From NCBI GenBank assembly GCA_024509875.1, contig JAMPIV010010592.1, positions 248,001 to 312,000 on the forward strand: a DNA stretch of 64,000 bases, read 5' to 3'. The position numbers were made by a program, and so were the translations under genes. The notes below the pieces were generated by a model that was given only the letters and a program-made list of their open reading frames with translations, was not told where the DNA came from and did no database searches. This document shows, piece after piece, positions 18,330 through 30,138 of the stretch. Source of the DNA: Oreohelix idahoensis (taxonomy: Eukaryota; Mollusca; Gastropoda; Stylommatophora; Oreohelicidae). Within the stretch, counting starts at the first letter, position 1; every line of letters starts with the position of its first letter.

Positions 18330-20422
18330 CTACTCTCCAGTATGTGTTATTTTGTGTGTTTTCAGAGTATACAACCATGTAAACCCTACTCCACAAACAT
18401 CACACTTATAAGGCTTCTCTCCAGTATGTATTCTTTTGTGTGCCTTGAGACTAGAAGACTTTGTAAATCCTATACAACAAACATCACACTTGTAAGGCTT
18501 CTCTCCAGTATGTATTCTTTTGTGCACTTTTAGGCTAGAAGAATGTGTGAACCCTTCTAAACAAACATCACACTTGTAAGGCTTTTCTCCAGTATGTACT
18601 CTTTTGTGTTTATTAAGATCACCATATTGTATATACCCTACACCACAAAGATCACACTTGTAAGGCTTCTCTCCAGTATGTTTTCCTTTGTGTAACTTCA
18701 GACTAACCAAGTGTGTGAACATTACACCACAAACATCACACTGGTAAGGCTTCTCTCCTGTATGTATTCTTTTGTGTTTATTAAGATCACCACGTTGTAT
18801 ATACCCTACACCACAAAGATCACACTTGTAAGGCTTCTCTCCAGTATGTTTTCCTTTGTGTAACTTCAGACTACCCAAGTGTATAAACCCTACACCACAA
18901 AGATCACACATGTAAGGCTTCTCTCCAGTATGTTTTCTTGTGTGTTTCTTCAGATTAGAAGACTCTATAAACCCTACACCACAAACATCACACTTGTAAG
19001 GCTTCTCTCCAGTATGTACTCTTTTGTGTATATTAAGATCACCACGTCGTATAAACGCTACACCACAAAGATCACACTTGTAAGGCTTCTCTCCAGTATG
19101 TATTCTTTTGTGCACTTTTAGGTTAGAAGAATGTGTGAACCCTTCTACACAAACATCACACTTGTAAGGCTTCTCTCCAGTATGTATTCTTTTGTGTTCT
19201 TTCAGAACAGAAGACCATGTAAACCGCACTCCACAAACATCACACTTATAAGGCTTCTCTCCAGTATGTATTCTTTTGTGTGCCTTCAGACTAGAAGACT
19301 GTGTAAACCCTACACAACAAACATCACACTTGTAAGGCTTCTCTCCAGTATGTATTCTTTTCTTCTCTCCAGTATGTATTCTTTTGTGCACTTTTAGGCT
19401 AGAAGAATGTGTGAACCCTTCTACACAAACATCACACTTGTAAGGCTTCTCTCCGGTATGTGCTATTTTATGTGCTTTCAGACTAACCAAGTGTGTAAAC
19501 ATTTCATCACAAACATCACACTTGTAAGGCTTCTCTCCAGTATGTATTCTTTTGTGTTTCTTCAGACTAGAAGACTGTGTAAACCCTACACAACAAATAT
19601 CACACTTGTAAGGCTTTTCTCCAGTATGTACTCTTTTGTGTTTATTAAGATCACCACGTTGTATATACCCTACACCACAAAGATCACACTTGTAAGGCTT
19701 CTCTCCAGTATGTTTTCCTTTGTGTAACTTCAGACTAACCAAGTGTGTGAACGTTACACTACAAACATCACACTGGTAAGGCTTCTCTCCTGTATGTATT
19801 CTTTTGTGTTTATTAAGATCACCACGTTGTATATACCCTACACCACAAAGATCACACTTGTAAGGCTTCTCTCCAGTATGTTTTCTTTTGTGTTTCTTCA
19901 GATTAGAAGACTCTGTAAACCCTACTCCACAAATATCACACTTGTATGGCTTCTCTCCAGTATGTATTCTTTTGTGTCTCTTAAGATCATTACATCGTGT
20001 AAACTTTATATCACAAACATCACACTTGTAAGGCTTCTCTCCTCCATGAATTCTATTTAGTTTTATCAGAGCAGAATAATGTACTGGCATAACACCACAA
20101 ACATTATGTTCATATGGGTTGTGTATTTCCTTACTCTGCATCTTATTTACTAATCCACAACTCATATCTACTCCATCAAGCTCATCACTTTTCTTTCTAA
20201 TATCATCTGATCCACTTTCAGTTTGAACTGTGACCTTGAAATCATTCTGGGTCTCACCAATGTCTGCAGATTTGTCTTGACAAATAATGGAATGCACAGC
20301 TACATCACTTCCTGTTGTCCCAGACTCATCATAATTGTCATTTGTCAACAATACAACACTTGTATAATCATTCTTGTACAATCTTTCATTGGTGTTGATG
20401 CTCTCGTCTTGGTAAGGCACAT
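18330..20422 (-). CDS. Poly-C2H2 zinc-finger protein, finger exon (20 fingers)
   Basis: An open frame of about 697 codons on the minus strand. An acidic, finger-free part (~105 residues) is followed by one degenerate finger and 20 intact C-x2-C-x12-H-x3-H fingers joined by TGEKPYKC linkers, so a nuclear DNA-binding protein is expected. Recognition positions (-1,2,3,6) recur: Q-G-D-K (GYIQRGDLNKH), H-V-S-L (FTHLVSLKLH), H-S-S-V, Q-S-S-A, E-S-N-K. Finger blocks 3-5 and 15-17, and 8-10 and 18-20, are near repeats, so the array grew by segmental duplication. The linker after finger 8 carries a 7-residue duplication (TGEKKRIHTGEKPY). The frame ends at TAG in a linker (TGE-stop-PYRC), followed by a decayed finger. 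No good ATG opens the frame; the minus strand shows TTTCAG at 20423-20428, a plausible 3' splice site, so this is probably the last exon. The first internal Met is near residue 85. Confidence 0.88.
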
Positions 20423-20519
20423 CTGAAATTATATGTGATTTAGGTAGAAATAAATAACCAGTACATGATAAGTAATCAGTTACTAGATGTCCTGAATTGT
20501 GTAACTCTACAGAAATTTA

Positions 20520-21780
20520 ACAATAAATATGGATTGGTCAAAATTTAAAATTGTGGATAGTCAGACATTCTGGCAACAGCACATTGTATTCTAGATCTTG
20601 AATATCCATAAGTAAAATAAAATAATTAATTTCTTTCATTATGACCACAATTTTTCATTACATATGTTTACATTAATGTCTGAACAGATTTACTTTGCAC
20701 CTATTGAATGTTTGCACATTTTGCTGAATGTCATGAGTAGACATATGTTATTTTTTAGAATATTTTTCTTATGTAATGTTCAGGAAAATATTTTTTATAT
20801 GTGTTTATGACATGGGTGTCATAATATTTACTCCTCTTGCTCTTTACTGGTGGTTCAACAGTGGCCTAAAATTCAAAGTATCTACTGACTTCAAAGGTGT
20901 CTACCTTTCGCTAAAGATTACTCTTGGCAGAGATGTGAATTCAAGAATGGTGCTTGAATTCTAGACAGATTCATGGGAAATCTAAGAAATCAAGTACCAC
21001 GGCTGATAGAATCCAGGCCGTGTAAACTTTCTATCTTCCCTGACCTTCTATGAGGAGTAAGAATTTTGATCATTTTGATGAGCCCCTAACTGATTTAAAT
21101 CAGTAAAATATTACTTAAATAGCTCTGTTATAGGTATTTAAAGTGACTGAGACATATGCATGCAGTTCAATTTAAAAATGATTAAATCAACTATAAATTT
21201 ATATATTTACTTAAAACAAATTTAATTAGTAATTATAGTTAACACGGTAAAATAAATAATGGTGAGTCACTTGCCACATAAGGCATTTCAGCTTCCATCT
21301 ATTATCAATCAAGGTTACACTCACAATGTCATAATCTATCACAGGTAATCTCTTTCAAGATGGATACTTATCCTCCAACAAGTCTATCTGGAAATGGTTA
21401 TGTCATTCACCTGGTCCAGCCAGCTTTGTCAACAACTTGGTCAGACAGAAACTATTTTCAGTGAAAAGATAATCAACATCCCAAGGTTGTTTACTTATTA
21501 ATCCAGTTGCTCACACACACTGTCTGGGTGGGAATGTGTTACAGCTAATACAGTGGCAACATTTCACTCAAAAGATTCAGGTGTCAATATGGACTCAAAT
21601 GAAAGTTATTGATTACCCTAATTAGCAAAAGATGGTCGCTGAAGTCCTGACATGACAAGAATTGAGGGAAACAATGACTCAAAAATACCAAATACTGTCA
21701 TAGGTGGGAAAAAGAAAGTGAAGAGCACAAAATGAATTACATGATGTCACAGGTAAATGTGTCGTTCGAGGTTATTTTGT
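20520..21780. other. No recognisable coding feature; possible intron
   Basis: A/T-rich sequence upstream of the finger exon (on its strand). No motif, tandem array or transposon border was identified. If the finger exon is spliced, this is intronic. Confidence 0.4.
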
Positions 21781-21782
21781 CA

Positions 21783-21882
21783 CAATGGGCAATGACTACA
21801 ACCCACAAAAGCCAGCTCCAAACTTCAGAAAAGAGGTACCTACACCTTAGGGTAGAAGACGAATGACTAAGTAAGTTGATGA
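21783..21882 (+). mobile_element. LINE family A remnant with internal deletion
   Basis: GGGCAATGACTACAACCCAC and CAAAAGCCAG at 21787-21815, then a jump to ACACCTTAGGGTAGAAGACG and ACTAAGTAAGT. These are two parts of the family A 3' region joined by a ~300-base deletion. About 95 bases remain. Confidence 0.75.
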
Positions 21883-22423
21883 CATTACTGAACACAACAG
21901 GCTCACATTTTCATTTCAGGGTGTCTTACAAACAACAACATTTTTTTTTTCTTTTAAATAATAACAGGGTTCATAGCAAATTTCTTCAAGCATTTTCCAG
22001 GCTTTTTCCAGGTCCAGCTCGTGATTTTCCTCATATAATTTTCTGAGATATAATTATCACTTTGCTGACCAGCAATCCGGAGCATTACCGTCTCCCATTA
22101 CCGAGTTTGCAGATTTCTTTAAAAAGAAGTTTTTTTTTTTAATTCATAAAAGATTGAAAAACCGACATCTTTTTCCAGTTTTTAGTGAATTTGTTCAACG
22201 TCAGCGCAATAAATTGTTAGTGACATGGATGGTAATGAATAAAATAAGCTTGATTGACGTATTGATTTAACGATTAACCACATATATCAACATAAAAGGC
22301 TAATAAAATTGTGAATAAAATGCAAAAAAAAAACTATTTTTCGTGTTTGTCTTTTTTGAATGTATTCTGCGTCTGTGGCATCCGACAATGAGCGTTTGTA
22401 AATGTTTGAGTATTTAAGTACCT

Positions 22424-23320
22424 CTAGTTGGAGTCTGAGCTGCTTTTTTCATTAACTGGGGTTGAAGTTGTAGCTGTAGGCTTCTGACATAGTCTTTGTC
22501 TGGATCGTTGATGATCCTTGACTATGTGGTATAACTTGAAGCAGGGTATCAGGCATATAGGTACATTGCAATCTGGGCAGTACATGTAATTCTGGCTTCT
22601 GTTCCCTGCAGTCTTACACACTTTACAGTCTGGTTTGTACCTTGCCCTTTCATATTTATTAATGAAGTGGTGCTCAGTAAGTCGTGTTGTTGTGACCTGT
22701 GGTTTTGAAGGTGTCACATTGCATCGAAGAATAGCAGGTTCAATAAGAGTCATACTGACATCCTGATCTTTGCTTTGATGTTTTTTGCAGAGTTGGCAGT
22801 GTTGTAGGTTATGTGCCCATTGACCAGGGCAGTTTCAACTAAGAAATGATATAAAAATAGAATCTGTGTGGGTAGGGGTAGCTTGCACCTAGTTGGCTGA
22901 AGTGGTCGACACCTCCCATACTTTTGCTGTATTTTTCTGCAAGCACTGGCTTCTGAATTGTTCTGCCCTAAAGAATTTATCTTTCTAACTGTCTTGTTTA
23001 TTTTATCATTGGACTTAACAGTAGATATGTTTAAATCTTTTCATAACATGCCAGGTGACTGTTGGCATGCCTTATCTTCTGTCGCACAAAACACAGGATG
23101 ATTTGTCTTTTTCAATTTGAGTTGTTTTTTCTTCAGTGCTACAGGAAAATGCTTCCTATTTTCAGCTACTGTTCCAAATGCACCAATCTGAATTTCAGGT
23201 CTTGAAATAAAGCTGAAGGCTGAATAAAAACTACCACAGAAGAGAATATGTCCCTTGTTGCGTATGAAATTTGAATTAAAACTATGGTGACTTTTCACTG
23301 AAAAAAAGAGTCCAAATAAT
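22424..23320 (-). pseudogene. piggyBac-type transposase, C-terminal half, decayed
   Basis: The minus strand in order: HSFNSNFIRNKGHILFCG, IGAFGTVAENRKHFPVALKK (the GTVR..R..P block), then in another frame MGGVDHFSQLGASYPYPHRF (MGGVD holds the third catalytic Asp), then LVETALVNGHITYN, and finally a 109-residue frame (22424-22753) with RLTEHHFINKYERARYKPDC, CKVC, YMYCPDCNVPICLIPCFK and YH: the C-terminal Cys-rich zinc-binding domain of piggyBac proteins. Frameshifts separate all the parts; the N-terminal half with the first two Asp residues is missing or unrecognisable. TTAA-flanked elements elsewhere in the window could have been moved by such a transposase. Confidence 0.78.
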
Positions 23321-23639
23321 CTCAGCTCTGAGTTTCTTCCTTGGTCACAAATGATGTCACATCTGTAGGTCTCCTAGTAGTGTTAGACGTTTCTGACGTG
23401 TCCGAGGGAGTAGTGTTAGATGGTTTTGATCTGAGGGAAAAACTGCTCCTTGGAGTTGTGTTCTTTTCTGTTTAAAAAAAAAATGGAACACACAAATAAC
23501 TTATGAGTATGCCTAAGCTATGTAAATTTACCAAGTCAAAGTTCTAAATGCATGAATAATATAGTCAAACAATATTTAACTAGAACAAAAGTTAATATAT
23601 AGTAATTGGAAGGGTGAAGGTATGATGATATCCTTATAA

Positions 23640-24655
23640 CACTTATGATAAGTGAAAATCTATTAAATATGTAACTGGAAACATCAGGCCTTTACACACA
23701 CACCCCCTCCCCATCTTTACTATTTTTGTTTGATTTTTTTTGTTGGGGTTTGTTTTGTTTTATCGTTTCTGTTTGTTTCGATTTAAAAAAAAAAATTTTA
23801 TTATTTTTTTAATTTAAAAAAACATAGGCCTATGCACAAAATTGGTAATTTTCATTTATCCTAATTACAGTGATTTGACAGATGTGATGCCACTTTCATG
23901 TATCGGCGGTTATTCATGTTATCTGGAATTGAAAATATGTAGGCCTAGGCATATCCTAATTATAACCCTGCAGAGGAGAACGGGATATGTCTCTTCATCA
24001 TAAATATAATAAAAAAGCATTCAAAAAATATTTATTTACAGAAAATTGTGGTGAAATGAACAGCGGGACATGGTCTGTTAACAGGGTATGCTGTAGGATA
24101 TGGAATCACCGTCAATTTCTATTCCTGACCATCTTAAACTGTATCAAACATATTCCCATTAGCAGTTTGTAAACCAAGAAATTTCATTAAAACACTAATT
24201 TTGGCCATGGTTAAAAATAAAACTGTAAATAGGCCTACATTGTAAATTACAGACGCAAGTGCAGTAGGCCTATCTATAAACTGCACTTATGTAAATATGT
24301 TTTATAAATGAGATAAAAGAATTTATTACTTTTTTTTTTAATTAATGAAGAAAAATATCCGTTCCACCTCTATTGGGGTTATAATTAGGATATATATTGT
24401 TTTCAATTTCAAATAATATGAACAACTGCCGATATGAGAAAGTGGCATCATATTTAACAAATCATTGTAAATAGGGACAATAACAATTATGCTTAGGCCT
24501 ATACGCTAAAAAAATAAAATAAAAATCAAGAAGAAACTCTGAAAAAGAATAATAAAGTGGAGGGGTGTAAAGGCCTGGTGGTTCCAGTTATATAACTGAC
24601 TTTAACATATATTTAATTGACTTTCATCTGTTAAAAGTCATATGCATTGTAAAAA
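23640..24655. repeat. ~1-kb foldback (long inverted repeat) element
   Basis: The arms of roughly 350-400 bases match as reverse complements: AACTGGAAACATCAGGCCTT at 23666 pairs with the inverse at 24570-24600; GATGCCACTTTC / GAAAGTGGCATC at 23889 and 24441; TATCCTAATTATAACC / GGTTATAATTAGGATA at 23953 and 24377. A ~340-base centre has no recognised content. AGGCCTA words are frequent. A third, single-arm copy is at 54215-54345. Confidence 0.75.
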
Positions 24656-25324
24656 CAGCACCAGACCTTCACATTTCCAGTTACTAGAATTTATTACTTA
24701 CCTCAGTTGAAATGAACAATTTAATACAACTTGAATGCGTAGAGACAAGTTCTTGGTTTTATTTATTTATTTTTTTAAAGTTTTGGCAAGGCGCGTCCCG
24801 CTCAACATAGTCGATTATATTAGGGTACATGTCTAAATATTAAAGACCCTTAGGTCTGAGGTTATAAATCAATTTTGTCCCCGTAGTTTTCGAGTAACAG
24901 ACGCGACCGCTAAAAATAAATCTGCGTCCACATCACTAACGCAAATCACCGAAAACATCTGGAAATGGATTTAGTGCGCAAAGGGAAGTAAAAATTATAC
25001 GGTAACTGAAGTTTAACGAAAAATACCACCAATATTCAATAACCGAAAATGGACAACTTTCGATTTGTAATTTTTTTTCCAGGTCCGATACGGGAAATTC
25101 AAGGCTTTTAGCCATTTTTCCAGGCTTTTCAAGGCCTGGAATTTTTTTTCCGTTTTCCAGGTTTTTACAGGTCGCTTCAAACCCTGTAATAATAATAAAA
25201 AGCCAGTATTTCTTACAAAATCCGAAGACAGGCAAAATGCTCTGTTCTTTTTTTTCTTTTTATGGCAGAAGTCTCTTTAATTGCTCGATGTGGAAAGGGT
25301 TAAAGGCAAAGTTAAAATAAATTT

Positions 25325-25378
25325 CCATATATCATTATCATGCCTTCCCAGAATACTCCTATCATTATCATGCCTTCC
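25325..25378. repeat. Minisatellite, left remnant
   Basis: Two units of the ATCATGCCTTCCCAGAATAC family, separated from the main array (25757-25956) by the LINE family C insertion. Confidence 0.75.
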
Positions 25379-25756
25379 AAAAAGACTATAGACTTTCATA
25401 AAAGGGTGCGTGTGTAGAAAGGACTGAACTGGTAAGGTCACCAATGTGGTACTGTTGACAAGAACTATACAAGTGCCAGTTCTACAAGCACTAAGAAGAA
25501 GGCAATGGTGATGAGTAGGACACACACTGAGGAAACCTGCTGATAGCATTACAAGGCAGTCCTTGTTTTGAAACCCCTAGGGTAAGAGAGGCAGAGGTAG
25601 ACCAAGAAGCATGTGGAGAAGAGAACTGGAGATAGAGGTGAAAATGATGAGGAGAACATGGCTAGAACTTGAGCTGATGGACGTGACAGGGAGACTTGGT
25701 ACATGTTTGCTGAGGACCTACTCTCCTTGGGGAGTGGAGTGTAATGAATGAATCAA
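25379..25756 (+). mobile_element. LINE family C, 5'-truncated 3' end, inserted in minisatellite
   Basis: Plus-strand counterpart of 4590-4960: GHTLRKPADSITRQSLF, NP-GKRGRGRPRSMWRRELEI, RTWLELELM, SPWGVECNE, ending in an AATGAATGAATCAATC tail. Stops interrupt it. The minisatellite flanks it on both sides, so it inserted after the array formed. Confidence 0.82.
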
Positions 25757-25956
25757 TCATGCCTTCCCAGAATACTCTATCTTTGTCATGTCTTCCCAGA
25801 ATACTGTATCTTTGTCATGTCTTCCCAGAATACTGTAGCTTTGTCATGCCTTCCCAGAATACTCTATGTCATGCCTTTCCAGAATTCTCTATCACTGAAA
25901 GGCCTTCCCTGATTACTCTATCTTTGTCATGCTTTGCCAGAATATTCTATCTTTAA
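25757..25956. repeat. 29-bp minisatellite array
   Basis: About seven degenerate units of CATGCCTTCCCAGAATAC + TCTATCTTTGT (29 bases). The array continues at 46375-46600 on the far side of the LTR retrotransposon, so it is the target into which that element inserted. No leader or conserved-repeat/unique-spacer structure is present. Confidence 0.85.
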
Positions 25957-26085
25957 CATACTGTTGCGTCCATTTTAAGTCCTTAACAGGCATTAACAAA
26001 TATAGACAGTCTCAGGTCCTGTCTTTGTTAAAAGTGTACGCACCAACTAAGATATTAGTAATAGGTTTTGTATATTGAATTTATT

Positions 26086-26440
26086 ATAAACATGCTCGAG
26101 ACTTCCAATACATTAACGTTCAAGTTTGATCCATTCTGGTCCCAACGCATGAGGGTACCAGCTAGAGGTCGACTTGTAGAATGTATGTCAATGACGAAAT
26201 TAATTCAATAAATATTTAATCAATTATAGCAATACCTTACTCTGTGATACTGGGGCTATGTCTTGTATGCAGTGAGCCGATCACCAAGTAAAAATCAATA
26301 TGCCCAAACGCAGGGCTAAAATATATCATCAGACCATACTGTCTGGTAGGGATCCTGCTTGATTCTCTCAGCAGATACGTCATCTGCCTTTGTTTGACAA
26401 CAAGCGCGTTAATTTCAAAATCTCCAAAAATGTGCGTTCT
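26086..26440. other. LTR segment inverted relative to the 3' LTR
   Basis: This segment begins ATAAACATGCTCGAGAC and ends AAAAATGTGCGTTCT. In the 3' LTR the same position (43686-44050) holds its reverse complement, beginning AGAACGCACATTTTTGG and ending GTCTCGAGCATGTTTAT. LTR sequence on both sides is collinear. Short inverted words ATAAAC / GTTTAT sit at the borders. Confidence 0.88.
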
Positions 26441-27029
26441 CGTTTATTGAAAGTAAGGGATCTACGTTATTGAATATTGGAATCGCCGTCATACGATTAA
26501 CGGCTTATATGGAAGGTGAACCAAAAGTTAGAAGTTCATCCTATGTTATATTGATCAAGTTAATGATTATAGTATGATATCTAGAAGTCGTATTCTGTTG
26601 ACAATCTAGATAGGAGGGAATATCTATTTGATTGGATTGTATACCCTTGGTTGTATGATGAGGGATTGTCCTTGAAAGGTCAACCATCTTTGAGAACATG
26701 TGTTAAACCAGCTATTAACTATTATAAGATGAACCTTCGAGATTATGCCGATGTCCTTTGCGATGCTTAACCATGTACCTGATGGAATCTTACATACCAT
26801 TTTATCAGGAAGGAATTTTCATATATATGCACGATTTTTCGTATCGTCCTTGTCAACGTGATTGTCAAATAAACTGTGGATTGTAACTTTAATCAATCAT
26901 GAGTTCCAGTGTCCTTCCCTTGACACTGTTGGTGTTGTGACCGTTAGGACTTTGACTATTCGTACATTTTCATCTTAAAAGAACATCCGCGTCAGATACA
27001 CAAAAATTAGCTAACTGTCATCCCTTACA

Positions 27030-29031
27030 CCATTCTTCTTCTTCTTCTTCTTCGTACACTCTCAGACGTCCACTTGAATGTTCTCAAAGAAAGCAGTAGT
27101 CAGTTTGAGGCTATTTGAATCCCCGTAAAGCTTTTCCACGAAAGGAGCTGGCGTCGGCCATATGCACTTTCTCTGTACCACATATAAGGGGCAACTTTGA
27201 AGCAGATGTTCAGCAGTCATTTTATCAGTGCCACAGCTACACTGATCGGTAGTTCCTATCTTTAGCTTGTTGAATAGATGGTATCTCAATCTGTTGTGGC
27301 CAGTGCGGAGTCTGAAGATTACCACTTGTTCTCTTCTGTGGAGCTGGTAGTAAGCATCATTCTGTGTGTGCCCTGGATGTTCTACATTCCATTTGTTTCT
27401 GTAACTGATTCTGATAAAACTCTTTGCCTCCTCAAAAGTTATGCTTGCATCAGGCTGAGGTAGATGTGAACCTTCTTTTGCCATTCTGTCAGCCTCTTCA
27501 TTGCCGGCGATGTTACAATAAGATGGGATCCACTGGATCACAACACTTTTGAATCGTTGACAAAGTTTGTGGAGCACTACTCTGAGATCATCCAGGTCTG
27601 TATTATTTTGTCTTTTCAACGTTGCAATTACTGACTGTGCATCAGTAAAGAAAGCAACTTGTCTCTCTGCCATTTCTTCTGTCAATATAACCTCTGCTGC
27701 AGTTTTCAAGGCCTCTGCCTCTGCTCTGAAGTTGCTGGAGAATCGTCCTGTCGCCACTGACAGCCTTTTTTCTGCACCAGTGCTTAAGGTCAGAAAGACA
27801 CCCCCACCTCCATTTTCTGTTGCATTTGTTGCTGATCCATCTGTGTATGCATGGGTCCAGGTGTTGCGTGGATAATGTTTCTCTATGTATTTTGTCGCTA
27901 TGGATTTTCTATCTGTTGCAGTTTGGCTCTTTTTACTTTCAATTCCAGGAATGTTTTCTATCATTTTAGGGAAACGATTTTGTTTCCAAACTGGAAGCTT
28001 GTGTGCAGTGTAGATGGGTTTAACAGTGGATATTTCATCTATGGATACTGCTCTCATTTGTGGTTTGGTTGATTCTACAAAATTACTTCGTTTGAGTCTT
28101 TGCCTTCTAAGAGCATTTATTCTATGGCACATTGGGTGGTCTGTTAGTCTTTTTCAGCCTGTTGTTGAGCCCTGCAGTCTCTTCTATCTGTCTTTGGCTG
28201 GAGGCATGTAATCTTTTCGAGTTCTTTTATAGGTGTTGACTTCATGCCTCCCGTTATAATTCTCAATGCTTGATTTTGGAGTCTGCTAATTTTATCGAAG
28301 TTTGTCTTAGCTGCTGTTGCCCATGCTGCCATGCCATATTCAAGAACTGGCCTCACTCGCCCTGTGTACAACGTCTTAAGCACTTTCTCATCTGCACCCC
28401 AAGTTGTTTCAGCAAGTTTTTTCATAATTGCAATTCTTTGTCTTGCTCTCATTCGATTTCTGTCAACCTGTTTTTTCTAAGTCAGACGGCGATCAAAAAT
28501 AATGCCTAGGTAGTTCGAATTTTCATTTAAATGAAGATTTACTCCGTTTAGTACTAGTTTGAAGCTCTGAGGTCTAGTTGAGAGGGAAAATACAGTGTAC
28601 GTTGTTTTCTCTTCATTAATCTTCATGAGCCATGTTTTGGCCCACTCTTCCAGTGATGTTAGTGCTTGCTGCATCAGAATGTTTGCAGTAGTGATACGTT
28701 CTTTAGAGATCCACAACGCTAAGTCATCTGCAAAGGAAGCATTGTGTGCTATTTGTTGAATATTGTCAGTTATGTCATTTATGTATGCAAGGAACAGTGT
28801 AGGTGACAGGACTCCCCCTTGTGGGACACCCTGCTCTAATATAAACATTTTACTAGTCTGTCCTTGCAGCTGTACTCTGGCGGTTCTATTTTCCAGGTAG
28901 TGACCAATCCATTTGTACATTCGCCCACATACACCACTTCTTTGCAGTTTGACCTTCAATCCCTCTTTCCATACTGTATCGAAAGCTTTTTCTAAATCTA
29001 CCCAAACCACTAGCGTGTGTTTTTTTTCGTT
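27030..29031 (-). mobile_element. LINE of the I/Jockey group with RNase H, 5'-truncated
   Basis: The minus strand holds three frames in order: 29034-28477 RT with WVDLEKAFDTVWKEG (block A), EQGVPQGGVLSPTLFLAYIN (block B), ASFADDLALWIS (FADD) and SNYLGIIFDRRLT; 28452-28144 VRPVLEYGMAAWATAAK and LQNQALRIITGG; 28132-27062 a 356-residue frame with an RNase H domain (HAYTDGSAT, FRAEAEALKTA, FFTDAQSVIATL, IQWIPSYCNIAGNEEADRMA: D-E-D-D complete) and a C-terminal CSCGTDKMTAEHLLQSC zinc-binding motif. RT plus RNase H in this order places it in the I-group of LINEs. Only two frame breaks; moderately young. The 3' tail is (GAA)n at 27030-27054. Confidence 0.9.
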
Positions 29032-29186
29032 CAAAGAGTATGACTATCATTCAAACAAGAAAGCTACAAAAATGGGGAACAAACGAACGAACAAACGAAC
29101 GAACAAACTTTATTTTCAAAGGGTTAAGAATTGGGCACGCAGGCCCATCTGACATTCTGCCCTTCCTCTCTCTCTCTCATCATGTA

Positions 29187-30138
29187 CGAGGTCTGCTCAA
29201 AAAGTATCCGACATTTTTTTTTCCGGGAAAACAAAATGATATACAGGAGGTTTCTCTGGTGGATACAGTGGAGAAGACCTTCCTGCGCATGCGTGAATTT
29301 TTTCCCTCCCAAAGACAGTGTCAGTCGTCTGCAATTAGTGTACGCGCGAGCTGTGGTAGTAACAAGCCGTCGGATTTTTGTCACGAAATGACGGAACGTT
29401 TTGAACAGCGGTATTGCATTAAATTTTGCCAAAAGCTCGGTGATACCCAAGTAGAAACAATTCAAAAGATTCAACAAGCTTTTGGCGATGAAGCCATGAG
29501 CATTACACAAATTAAGGAGTGGTAAAACCGTTTCAAAGATGGCTGCACATCGGCGGATAGCGAGCCACGTTCCGGTAGACCATCAACAAGCCAAAACGAC
29601 GTGGTCGTTCACGAAGTGCGGACTTTGGTCATGCAGCACCGTCGTATCACCATCCGAGAACTTACACACGAGGTGGGGATAAGCCACGGTTCAATACAAT
29701 CCATATTGTCTGAGGATTTGAACTTCCAGACGGAGTTGCTTCTGCTCCATCGTTAACAGCTTCGGCACGAATTTAGCGCCCACTCCTCCGGAAGTTCAAA
29801 TCCTCTGTCAATATGGATTGTACTGAACCATGGCTTATCCCCACATCGTGTGTAAGTTCTCGGATGGTGATGCGACGGTTCTGCATGACCAAAGTCCGCA
29901 CTTCGTGAATGACCACGTCGTTTCGGCTTGTTGATGGTCTAAAATAAAAATCCGTCAGCTTGTTACTACCACAGCTCGCACATACACTAATTGCAAACGA
30001 CTGACACTGTCTTTGGGAGGGAAAAAATTCACGCATGCGCAGGAAGGTCTTCTCCACTGTATCCACCAGAGAAACCTCCTGTATATCCTTTTTTTTCCCG
30101 GAAAAATAAAAGGTCGGATACTTTTTGACCAGACCTCG
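29187..30138. mobile_element. mariner-derived foldback made of two opposed 5' ends
   Basis: The left arm starts CGAGGTCTGCTCAAAAAGTA after TA (29185-29186) and the right arm is its inverse, followed by TA (30139-30140). The left arm (to 29738) encodes a mariner transposase N-terminus: MTERFEQRYCIKFCQKLGDT, ITQIKEW-NRFKDGC, SGRPSTSQNDVVVHEVRTL and HGSIQSI-type HTH words. The right arm (30138 to 29741) repeats this on the minus strand but lacks about 165 bases including FEQRYCIKFC, and extends further (KFVPKLLTMEQKQ). No catalytic domain, so it is non-autonomous. Confidence 0.85.

Larger units (their letters stand above)
21965..25186. mobile_element. Possible hAT-like element enclosing a piggyBac remnant and a foldback
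   Basis: The left end reads CAGGGTTCATAGC and the right end is the inverse of CAGGGTTTGAAGCGACC. Inside both ends are clusters of TTTTCCAGG/CCAGGCTTTT words (21995-22010 and 25075-25175) of the kind seen in hAT terminal regions. Both flanks are (TAA)n-rich, so the expected 8-bp duplication cannot be defined. No hAT transposase was found inside. Alternatively the two ends are separate fragments of one repeat family. Confidence 0.35.

Noticed and set aside
18342..20060. Several plus-strand open frames with repeated TTNITLVRLLSSMYSFV-like peptides
   Set aside because: They are the antisense reading of the zinc-finger linkers and have no independent support.
23340..23475. Candidate exon with a TTTTTTTTTTAAACAG acceptor and a Ser/Thr-rich frame (minus strand)
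   Set aside because: It ends in a stop next to the piggyBac remnant and has no donor; more likely a disordered part of that element.
24936..25235. A 99-residue minus-strand frame with repeated LE-KPGK-like words
   Set aside because: The words come from TTTTCCAGG repeats at the end of the possible hAT-like element; not a protein gene.
25757..25956. Possible CRISPR array
   Set aside because: Units are contiguous 29-bp repeats without unique spacers, in a eukaryotic context; it is a minisatellite.
26900..27030. Left LTR ending at the CCATTC junction as a solo LTR
   Set aside because: The same CCATTCAAAG sequence continues in the 3' LTR, so the LTR goes on beyond the inserted LINE and ends at 33236.
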